Shown piece by piece: positions 55,819-64,000 of a stretch of DNA of 64,000 bases. The position numbers and the translations under genes were made by a program. How positions within the stretch are numbered: position 1 is the stretch's first letter; each line of letters opens with the position of its first letter. Where the stretch lies: NCBI GenBank assembly GCA_020072585.1, contig JAIQGL010000031.1, forward strand, positions 1-64,000. Direction: 5' to 3'. This stretch comes from Terriglobia bacterium. Its GTDB lineage: Bacteria; Acidobacteriota; Terriglobia; Terriglobales; Acidobacteriaceae. The notes under the pieces were generated by a model, which was given only the letters and a program-made list of their open reading frames with translations, made no database searches and was not told the origin of the DNA.

Positions 55819-56340
55819 CTAAACCTTCACTACTTTTCGCTCAACTCCGCACCCGGAGCAATGCCAGCCACTGCCGATTACCAGCGGATAGCCGCACAAG
55901 GGGCATACGGACTCATCAGCAGGTTGGACCTCCCTGAGCTTGTCTTTCAGACGCACATCCGGCTTGCTCTTCAGCGTGTGCCACAGTGCGGCGGCAAATG
56001 CAATCGGAAGCCCAACGCGCATCGGCCACACCCAGGCATCATCTTCGGGCGGTAGAGCCCATGAAAACACGGCAAATAATGCCAGCACAACCACACCTGC
56101 CCATTTGAATCCTTTGCGCGTTCCCGGATGTGCATGGGGATCGCGGCCACAAACGGAGCAATGCCAGCGGCGCAAAAACCCAAGGGGTATTAGCGGTACA
56201 TAAAAGATGTGAACTACGTCAAACGTCCTGACCCGAAACGCGCGACGTGGCGCAGCGCAGGAGAGGCAGAAGTCATTGCGATAGGCCACGATCTTCCGCC
56301 CAAAACTATAGAGACCATGCAGGATAAACAAAACAGACAC
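55819..56340 (-). CDS. membrane protein with two zinc ribbons
   Basis: A 173-aa protein. An N-terminal CxxC pair (DFCLSCAAPRRA) and a second pair (HCSVCGRDPH) are followed by two membrane helices (GFKWAGVVVLALFAVFSWAL; MRVGLPIAFAAALWH). The C-terminus has a further ribbon (VCPLCGYPL, WHCSGCGV). Zinc-binding membrane protein, function unknown. A dispersed repeat copy lies just before its start. Confidence 0.7.
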   Translation of the reverse strand: MSVLFILHGLYSFGRKIVAYRNDFCLSCAAPRRAFRVRTFDVVHIFYVPLIPLGFLRRWHCSVCGRDPHAHPGTRKGFKWAGVVVLALFAVFSWALPPEDDAWVWPMRVGLPIAFAAALWHTLKSKPDVRLKDKLREVQPADESVCPLCGYPLVIGSGWHCSGCGVERKVVKV

Positions 56341-56352
56341 TCCACCGTTTGG

Positions 56353-56398
56353 CGCATGCCCTTTGTGTCCCTTCGTGTCCTTTGTGGTTAAAGGGCTC
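56353..56398 (+). repeat. dispersed repeat copy with REP-like palindrome
   Basis: CCCTTTGTGTCCCTTCGTGT then CCTTTGTGGTTAAAGGG, followed by CTCCCTCGCCGCGCTCGGGA. It belongs to the family listed at 879-917. Confidence 0.6.
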
Positions 56399-56420
56399 CC
56401 TCGCCGCGCTCGGGATAGAA

Positions 56421-58097
<1,677 letters not shown>

Positions 58098-58129
58098 AAC
58101 AAAATGGTAGCAGGATTCAACCGGATTGG

Positions 58130-58192
58130 CGTGGGAAGCAGCCTTTTGATTTTAAAATTTCAAATTTGAAATTTAAAACTCTAAATTCCGTC
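58130..58192. repeat. AT-rich palindrome
   Basis: AAATTTCAAATTTGAAATTT is a perfect 20-bp palindrome between the pseudopilin gene end and the hutU start. It may serve as a transcription boundary. Confidence 0.4.
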
Positions 58193-58600
58193 TTACCAGG
58201 TGCTGTACGCGGTTCCCTCAGAGCTGATAAGGTTTGATCCGCTCTTCACGTCCGTAATGCCTGGGGCCGTCTGGTCAATGCTGGTGAGCACGTCTTCCTG
58301 CACCGTCTGCCAGGTATCAGCGGCATGGGTAAACGGGTCTTTGGGAATGGCGTGCAGGTAACCCGCGGTCACAATGTCATTCAAGTCCTGCGGCGCCTTG
58401 CTCTTGTCTTGCGTGTATTGGTCAATGGCCTGGCGCATGCTGAACAGGTCCTGCTTCAGCACCGCTTCATTCGCATGCAGGATGTGTATTTTGTAAATCG
58501 GCACCATCACACCCAGCAAAATGGAGATCATGGCGCACACGATGATCATCTCGATCAGCGTGAAGCCGCGTTGCTGCTTACTCTTGGATGCACCAATCAT
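58193..58600 (-). CDS. type II secretion/type IV pilin-like pseudopilin (GspG-like)
   Basis: A 135-aa protein with a class III prepilin site (QQRGFTLIEMIIVCAMISIL) and a helical spine. DPFTHAADTW corresponds to the variable loop of GspG-type pseudopilins. It is downstream of another pseudopilin (6 nt) and the secretin gene. Confidence 0.88.
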   Translation of the reverse strand: MIGASKSKQQRGFTLIEMIIVCAMISILLGVMVPIYKIHILHANEAVLKQDLFSMRQAIDQYTQDKSKAPQDLNDIVTAGYLHAIPKDPFTHAADTWQTVQEDVLTSIDQTAPGITDVKSGSNLISSEGTAYSTW

Positions 58601-58606
58601 AGATAT

Positions 58607-59095
58607 TTACCAATCCTTGTATTTCTGGCCGTTCAACGCCGTGCCGGTGGATTTTGTATACACATCAAACACGTTTTGTCCGCCCCACGAATCTGACTGG
58701 GGATCGTCCTGCATGGAACGCATGCCCCAATCGGTGTTCCCGGTCATTGGATCCACTGGGATCTTGCGGAGAAAGCGCAGCTTCTTTCCGCCCGCAATCT
58801 CCACGCCGTTGACCAGCGTATCCATATCTGGAGGATACCCTTCCGAACCCAGCTTCTGCTGAAAGGCGTTCCTATCCGCCGCGTCCTTGTAGCGATCAAT
58901 GGCAGACCGCATCTCCCACAGAGCGCGATGCAGCTCGACTTCCCGCTGCCGCTTTACGCTTACTTTCATGATGGGGACTGCCGCCCCCATCAGGATCAGC
59001 AGAATCGTGATTACCACGATCATTTCCAGCAGCGTTACTCCGCGCTGCCTTCTCCAGATACCGCGGTTCGCCAGATCGATCTGCCTCAACTTCAT
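58607..59095 (-). CDS. pseudopilin
   Basis: A 162-aa protein with prepilin motif RQRGVTLLEMIVVITILLIL and LRFLRKIPVDPMTGNTDWGM, which fits GspG/PulG. The ATG at 59095 is preferred over 59107 because GAAGG lies just upstream. It lies between the secretin and the second pseudopilin. Confidence 0.88.
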   Translation of the reverse strand: MKLRQIDLANRGIWRRQRGVTLLEMIVVITILLILMGAAVPIMKVSVKRQREVELHRALWEMRSAIDRYKDAADRNAFQQKLGSEGYPPDMDTLVNGVEIAGGKKLRFLRKIPVDPMTGNTDWGMRSMQDDPQSDSWGGQNVFDVYTKSTGTALNGQKYKDW

Positions 59096-59112
59096 GCTTA
59101 CCTTCAAGACTT

Positions 59113-61479
59113 CTAGTTTACAGTGACCGTGGTCTGCGAGCCCAGCACGTCCAACGGCTGGTTCTGGCTGTTACGCGCGCCCGGAGTAGAAATGGAAATG
59201 GTCCCCGTCCCCTTGGACTTTGCCGTGAACACCAGGTTAAAGACGGTACCGTCACCGGAAACGCCTTGCGATCCCGGAGGACGTTGTGCCGTGATCTGTA
59301 GTTTTCCGGTGGAGGGATCGTCGCGATGCAGCAACACAACATTCTGTCCGTCTTTGGCCAGGAAGTCGCCATTGGTTACGTTCACGAACTGGAGAATTGC
59401 GGGATCATAGCTGATCAATATGGGCACGGACGCAATGTCCTGCCCATGCGAGAGCTGAACGGTGAGAGACAGCATGCTTCCCTGCTGCTGGGTAAGCGTG
59501 CCTGGCTCCAGTCTTAATCCAACCTGACCTGCCTTGAGCGTCTGCGGGGCGGCAGGGGTGCTGGTTGGCGGTGGTGTAGTCTGTTGCGGCGTCTGCTGCT
59601 GTGGCGACGGTTGCCCCGGCGGCTGCACGAGAGCTGGCTGCTGGCGGCTTGGCGTAGCCGGCACTACACCTGCCGGCTGCTGTGCTGCATTGGCCGCGGC
59701 CGGAGTTGCTGCCGCTGGCGGCGTCGGTTTGTTTGCCATGCGCAGATCAATGCCGCTGCCGGTGCCCACGTCAAAGGTGCGGCGATTCAAATCCGATAGC
59801 TCTTGCGAGCGCACGATGTGCGGCACCAGCAGGAACACAAGCTCGTTGGTGATGTGCTCTTTCTGCGTTGAGGTGAACAGATATTTCAAGATGGGGATTT
59901 GCCCCAGAAACGGTGTGCCGCCGGTGGTGCTGGTGTCCTGTTGCTCCAGGATTCCGCCGAGAAGGTTGGTTTCGCCGTCCAGCAAGCGAATGGTGTGCTC
60001 CACTTTGCGCGTGCTGATAATGGGCTGGGTAATTCCGCCGATGGTCTGCGAGCCGTTCAGGTTTGAGATTTCCATGGAAATCTTCAGCGTAACCTGGCCG
60101 TCAGGATGCACACGCGGCGTGATTTCCATTTTTACGCCGACGTCTGTATAGGTGAACTGTGTATTCACGCCCACCGCGCCCACTGCCGTACCTACGCCCA
60201 GCGGCGTACCGAACGAACCGGTTGCAATCGGAATCTTGTCCGCGATGGTGAGCGTGGCTTTCTCATTGTCCGTGGCGCGGATTTTCGGGTTCTGCATGAT
60301 CTTGGTGTCAGCGTCAGAGAACAGAGCAACAGCCTTCACCGAATCGATCGTGACCGCGTAATTCGTGGAGTTAAGATGCTGGAGGTCGTTGAAGTTCAAA
60401 GTTGAGGAGGTGGAAGTGCCGCCTGAAGTCGTGGATCCGGTAGTGCCCTGCAAGGCCACGGTGGCGTTCTGCGGCGGCGTAATGCCCAGGTTGCGAAGCT
60501 TGTCTCGCCGTACCTGCGCCACCCACACATCCACAATCACTTCCGGCTTTGACTTATCAATGTCGTCGATCATCTTGGAGGCCAGGGCCAGCTGGTCCGG
60601 CGTGCCTTTAACGACGATGGCGCTCTGTGACGGTATCTGTTGAATACGCTGGACCTCAAGCACCGTGCGGATCGCGTTCACAATGTCCTGCAAATCGGTG
60701 GGGCCGGAGACGTTTCCCAGATAAAAAGTTTTTACCACGTTCTGTTCCAGCTCGCGGCGCTTCGCCTGCGTATCCTGGGCAACAAAAATCGTGTTCGGCG
60801 TGACCGGACGCCAGAAGGTGCGTGACTCCAGCGCAATGATGTCCAGCGCTTCCTGTAGGCTTACTTTTTGCAGTTTGATGGTGAGGCGGCGGGAAGTGTA
60901 GTCAGGATCAAACAATACGTTAATGCCCGCCAGCTTGCCGATGGTTTCATATTCCACTTTGGAATCTTCCCCGGTCATTTCCAGTGCGCTGATGGGCGAA
61001 TCAGGAAACTGGGCCAGGGCCACCGGAGAGCTGGCGCCTTCCAGCCGCTTGCGCAGCGGATCGTCTTCATCATGCTTCTGCGGGCTTGAAAGGGCCTGGC
61101 CGCCCGGCGATGTTCCCTTCTGCATCATCAGCTCTGTGCGCCGGACTTCCTGCGCCGCCAGATCGTTGCTGGGATCCACTTCAATTGCCTGCTGGAACAG
61201 GGCGAGCGCGTCCGCCAGTTTGCCCTGGTCGCGCAGCTTCTGCCCGCGTTTGATCTTGCTGGCGGCAGAGAGCATGCGTGTGCGCTCAAAAGGCACGCGG
61301 TATTTCAGCTCTTCCGGTTTTTGCTGATAGGCGGCCTTGTAAAAGTCATACGCGGCTTCATAGTCCTGCCGCGCCTCCGCCTTTGCCCCTTTTTGAAACA
61401 GGGATTTGGCAGACTCCGCGGCGGACAAAAATGCCGCAAAAAGAAACAATACTGTGAGGGTTGCTGTTACCTTCCTCAT
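59113..61479 (-). CDS. secretin with N-terminal TPR and C-terminal cohesin-type domain
   Basis: A 788-aa protein. Order: signal peptide (TATLTVLFLFAAFLSAAES); TPR-like region about 25-110 (YEAAYDFYKAAYQQKPE); STN/N0-like part (LAGINVLFDPDYTSRRLTIK); N1 domain (FYLGNVSGPTDLQDIVNAI). The secretin barrel follows (VGVKMEITPRVHPDGQVTLK, LLDGETNLLGGI, NELVFLLVPHIV). Then a Pro/Gln/Thr linker and a cohesin-like beta-sandwich (SLTVQLSHGQDIASVPILI, DGTVFNLVFTAKSKG). It forms an outer-membrane pore for pili or type II secretion. The cohesin domain is an unusual addition. Confidence 0.9.
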   Translation of the reverse strand: MRKVTATLTVLFLFAAFLSAAESAKSLFQKGAKAEARQDYEAAYDFYKAAYQQKPEELKYRVPFERTRMLSAASKIKRGQKLRDQGKLADALALFQQAIEVDPSNDLAAQEVRRTELMMQKGTSPGGQALSSPQKHDEDDPLRKRLEGASSPVALAQFPDSPISALEMTGEDSKVEYETIGKLAGINVLFDPDYTSRRLTIKLQKVSLQEALDIIALESRTFWRPVTPNTIFVAQDTQAKRRELEQNVVKTFYLGNVSGPTDLQDIVNAIRTVLEVQRIQQIPSQSAIVVKGTPDQLALASKMIDDIDKSKPEVIVDVWVAQVRRDKLRNLGITPPQNATVALQGTTGSTTSGGTSTSSTLNFNDLQHLNSTNYAVTIDSVKAVALFSDADTKIMQNPKIRATDNEKATLTIADKIPIATGSFGTPLGVGTAVGAVGVNTQFTYTDVGVKMEITPRVHPDGQVTLKISMEISNLNGSQTIGGITQPIISTRKVEHTIRLLDGETNLLGGILEQQDTSTTGGTPFLGQIPILKYLFTSTQKEHITNELVFLLVPHIVRSQELSDLNRRTFDVGTGSGIDLRMANKPTPPAAATPAAANAAQQPAGVVPATPSRQQPALVQPPGQPSPQQQTPQQTTPPPTSTPAAPQTLKAGQVGLRLEPGTLTQQQGSMLSLTVQLSHGQDIASVPILISYDPAILQFVNVTNGDFLAKDGQNVVLLHRDDPSTGKLQITAQRPPGSQGVSGDGTVFNLVFTAKSKGTGTISISTPGARNSQNQPLDVLGSQTTVTVN

Positions 61480-61684
61480 ACGCTCCTGCTCACTTCTAGG
61501 CTTTGTCTAAGTCCTTCATTTTCATGCAAATGGTGGGGACAATCATCTATTGTCTTGCCCGAAATTAGACTTTTTCGGAAGCCAGATTATACACCTGATC
61601 TGGTGCAATACATAGAACGACTTTCGTAAGTAAAATTTGCGCTGTGTTAGCATAAAAAGTTTGCCGTCAACCGCAAAAACTGCT

Positions 61685-62212
61685 ATGAGCCGCCAGAGCA
61701 CTCATCAAATCGAGCCGAACAAGCCCAAGAACGTGAAACGCGATCCGGTGGCTTCAGGAGAACGCGACGCCACCTTCAATCGTGCGGCCGGACACAACTA
61801 TTTTCTTGAGGACAAGATTGAGGCGGGAATCGTACTGACCGGGTCTGAGGTCAAATCCGTCCGGGCGGGCCGGGCCAACCTGAAAGATGGTTATGCCCTG
61901 CTCAAGGACGGCGAGCTCTGGCTGCTTAACGCCCATATTGGCGCTTATGAAAATGCCGGCTATGCCGGTCACTCACCGGTCCGCACCCGCAAACTGCTTG
62001 TGCACGCCGCAGAGCTGCGCAAACTCCAGAGCAAGACACAACAGAAGGGTTACACCCTGGTTCCAACGCGCATGTACTTCAAAAACGGTAAGATCAAATG
62101 TGAGATTGCCCTGGCCAAAGGCAAACAGAGCTGGGACAAACGTGAGACAGAACGCCGTCGCACGGCGGACAAGGAAGCCCGCGAGGCCGTTGCCCGCTCT
62201 CGTAAACAATAA
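61685..62212 (+). CDS. smpB: SsrA-binding protein
   Basis: A 175-aa protein of trans-translation, partner of tmRNA. NRAAGHNYFLEDKIEAGIVL, GSEVKSVRAGRANLKDGYA and LVPTRMYFKNGKIKCEIAL are signature parts, followed by a basic C-terminal tail. ATG 61685 is preferred; the longer frame starts without support. No ssrA gene is seen nearby. It is followed by pepA after 61 nt. Confidence 0.95.
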   Translation: MSRQSTHQIEPNKPKNVKRDPVASGERDATFNRAAGHNYFLEDKIEAGIVLTGSEVKSVRAGRANLKDGYALLKDGELWLLNAHIGAYENAGYAGHSPVRTRKLLVHAAELRKLQSKTQQKGYTLVPTRMYFKNGKIKCEIALAKGKQSWDKRETERRRTADKEAREAVARSRKQ

Positions 62213-62273
62213 GTCACGTAAACAAATAACCACCCGCATTTATTCATCGATAGGAGCCCAAGAGAACGCCACC

Positions 62274-63767
62274 ATGGATACACGCCTGATCGCTCAAAAT
62301 CCTGCTGAAGTTGAGACTGATTGTCTGGTCGCCTTTGCCCTGGACCACGGCACCAAAGAAAAGAGTGAGCCCAGGCTCACCGTGAAAGATGCGGCACTGG
62401 AAAAAGCCGTGGCTGATCTGGTGGCCAGCGGTGAGGTCACCGGCAAGGCCTATGAAACGGTGTTGCTGCATCGCCCGCAGGGGCTTAAAGCGAAAAGGTT
62501 GCTGGTGGTAGGAGCGGGCAAAGGCAAGACTTTCAGCCATGCTGAGGTGCGCCGGGCCGCCGGCAGCGCGCTCCGTTGCCTGAAGCCCAAGATGATCAAG
62601 AGCTGCGCCATTGTTCTGCCGGAGCTCGCAACGGGAGCCGAGGACGCCGTGCGCTCCATCATTGAAGGCGCGCTGGTTGCCGACTTTGACCCTGACACCT
62701 ATCGCAGTGACCGCAAAGATTACAGCATGAAAGAAATCACTGTCGCGGCGCCTGCGGGATCCGACCAGGGCAAATTGCAGCAGGCATTGACGCAGGGACG
62801 CATCATCGGCGAATCGCAAAACTTTACCCGCGAACTGGTGAACGAGCCCAGCAACAAGCTCACGCCCACCATGCTCGCCGATCGCGCCAAAAAGATGTGC
62901 GACAGCGTGGGCCTGAAGTGCGAACTCATGGGCCCGGCAAAAATCAGGGAGATGAAGATGGGCGCATTCTGGAGCGTGGCCCAGGGCTCCGAAGAAGAGC
63001 CCCGCCTCATTGTTATGCGATATGAGCCAGAAGGAGCGCCGGAAAAACCCGTGCTGGGCCTGGTTGGAAAAGGCGTTACATTCGATACCGGCGGCATCTC
63101 CATCAAGCCTGCCGACGGCATGGAAAAGATGAAATACGACATGGCGGGCGGCGCGGCGATGATCGGCGCCATGCGCGCCATTGCCATGCTTAAGCCAAAA
63201 GTCAAAGTCATCGGCATTGTCTGCGCCACGGAAAACATGCCCAGCGGCACCGCGCAGAAACCGGGCGACGTACAGATTGCCATGTCCGGCAAATCCATTG
63301 AGATCATTAATACGGATGCGGAAGGCCGGCTTGTGCTGGCAGACGGCCTGTTTTACGCGCGCACTCTTGGCTGCACACACCTGATTGACGCCGCCACTCT
63401 TACCGGCGCTTGCGTGGTGGCGCTGGGTCACGCCAACGCCGGCGTCTTTGCCAACGATGAAGATGCGTACCAGCACTTTACCCGCGCGCTGCAACGGTCG
63501 GGCGAAAAATTCTGGCGTCTGCCTCTGGACCAGGAATATCTTGACCAGATCCGCTCCAATATCGCCGACCTGATGAACACCGGCGGACGCTACGGCGGCG
63601 CCAGTACCGCAGCCGTCTTTCTAAAAGAGTTTGTTGAGGATACGCCCTGGCTGCATCTGGACATCGCCGGGACAGCCTGGATGGACGAGAACAAAAGCTG
63701 GATCGCGAAAGGCCCTTCAGGGATCGCCGTGCGGAGTCTGGTGGAGTTTGTCAGGAGTTTTGAGTAA
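62274..63767 (+). CDS. pepA: leucyl aminopeptidase (M17)
   Basis: A 497-aa hexameric metallo-aminopeptidase. The catalytic domain shows VGKGVTFDTGGISIKP, KYDMAGGAAMIGAM, NTDAEGRLVLADGL and the two-metal ligands of M17. ATG 62274 (MDTRLIAQ) is preferred to the upstream frame, which overlaps smpB. Its possible role as DNA-binding XerC/D helper is a feature of the E. coli protein and is not implied here. Confidence 0.95.
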   Translation: MDTRLIAQNPAEVETDCLVAFALDHGTKEKSEPRLTVKDAALEKAVADLVASGEVTGKAYETVLLHRPQGLKAKRLLVVGAGKGKTFSHAEVRRAAGSALRCLKPKMIKSCAIVLPELATGAEDAVRSIIEGALVADFDPDTYRSDRKDYSMKEITVAAPAGSDQGKLQQALTQGRIIGESQNFTRELVNEPSNKLTPTMLADRAKKMCDSVGLKCELMGPAKIREMKMGAFWSVAQGSEEEPRLIVMRYEPEGAPEKPVLGLVGKGVTFDTGGISIKPADGMEKMKYDMAGGAAMIGAMRAIAMLKPKVKVIGIVCATENMPSGTAQKPGDVQIAMSGKSIEIINTDAEGRLVLADGLFYARTLGCTHLIDAATLTGACVVALGHANAGVFANDEDAYQHFTRALQRSGEKFWRLPLDQEYLDQIRSNIADLMNTGGRYGGASTAAVFLKEFVEDTPWLHLDIAGTAWMDENKSWIAKGPSGIAVRSLVEFVRSFE

Positions 63768-63801
63768 GAGATTTGGTAAATAGGTAAGTTGGTAAATGAA
63801 A

Positions 63802-63835
63802 ACCGACCCAAGCTTCGCACCGGGTCGGTTGTTCT
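63802..63835 (+). terminator. pepA terminator
   Basis: ACCGACCC, a 12-nt loop and GGGTCGGT followed by TGTTCT. Bidirectional use with the minus-strand partial gene is possible. Confidence 0.75.
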
Positions 63836-63877
63836 GGTGCTAGAGCACGTCACTCAATTCGGAATTGTAATCCTTAC

Positions 63878-64000
63878 TTAGGCCGTTTTCGTTTTGCCTG
63901 ACCGCAAATCCCTCAGCAGCTTCGCAAATGCTGTCTGATAATGATCCTGCTCCTTCCATCGGCTAAAGTCCGGGATAAGGTATTCGCGAATCTCTACTGC
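63878..64000 (-). CDS. C-terminus of a protein cut by the window edge, TIR-like
   Basis: The last 40 codons of a minus-strand gene ending with TAA at 63880-63878. The residues EIREYLIPDFSRWKEQDHYQ then TAFAKLLRDLRSG resemble the C-terminal helix of many bacterial TIR-domain proteins (IPDF, W, YQ.AF..LL.DL). TIR proteins cleave NAD+ or act in defence. The call rests on a short segment. Confidence 0.5.
   Translation of the reverse strand, partial: AVEIREYLIPDFSRWKEQDHYQTAFAKLLRDLRSGKTKTA

Noticed and set aside
62244-63494. 416-codon minus-strand frame antisense to pepA
   Set aside because: pepA shows all M17 motifs on the plus strand. The antisense product is His/Gly/Arg-rich, typical of a shadow in GC-rich DNA.

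Overview
The window looks like a chromosomal segment of an acidobacterium of the Terriglobia / Koribacter-Bryobacter type. This is inferred from the tig-clpP-clpX and lon/engB neighbourhoods, the abundance of ECF sigma, CHAT, TPR and sortilin-like BNR proteins, the moderately high GC and the many REP-like and degenerate intergenic repeats. No rRNA, tRNA or CRISPR array was found.

Layout. 0-5 kb is accessory DNA: a small DKT-motif protein with a divergent XRE regulator, a homing-endonuclease-associated-repeat (HEAR) protein with a structured leader, an unknown protein with a possible nuclease-like fold, a REP-associated transposase inside about 90-bp inverted repeats, and an HTH/leader/DKT cassette. 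5-12.6 kb holds a beta-propeller gene and then an operon of ECF sigma factor, zinc-finger anti-sigma/TPR protein, TPR-CHAT protease, a Tat-like exported unknown and a caspase-like protease. The anti-sigma and CHAT genes appear to be one protein split at an A10 run. 12.6-25.6 kb is mostly metabolic and secreted proteins: BNR/sortilin, TPR, esterase, family-5 UDG, a beta-barrel gene with an in-frame TGA after its signal peptide, TlpA-like thioredoxin, DUF2891, FAD monooxygenase and GNAT. 25.6-30 kb has a second HTH/leader/DKT cassette and a three-gene operon of unknowns.

30.3-33.8 kb is the proteostasis operon tig-clpP-clpX with its terminator. 34-40.6 kb is a second accessory region: a second HEAR gene with a homologous leader RNA, an exported helical protein, two tandem cysteine-rich secreted peptides with near-identical promoters followed by a DsbA-like lipoprotein, and a third HTH/leader cassette carrying a different payload. 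40.7-45.1 kb has lon, an unknown and engB. 45.5-58 kb has a DUF6345 caspase-like protein, an M1 aminopeptidase, a CapA-like phosphatase, hutI, a YeiH transporter and hutU. 58-63.8 kb has two pseudopilins with a TPR-secretin-cohesin protein, smpB and pepA. The right edge cuts a gene whose C-terminus resembles TIR-domain proteins.

The three most unusual things are: (i) the ECF sigma / anti-sigma / TPR-CHAT / caspase operon with an apparent slippery fusion; (ii) two homologous leader RNAs of about 290 nt, each with its own promoter and terminator and each placed before a HEAR gene; (iii) a repeated cassette of HTH gene plus conserved leader plus exchangeable small gene, with the HTH gene driven by a promoter that should give leaderless mRNA.
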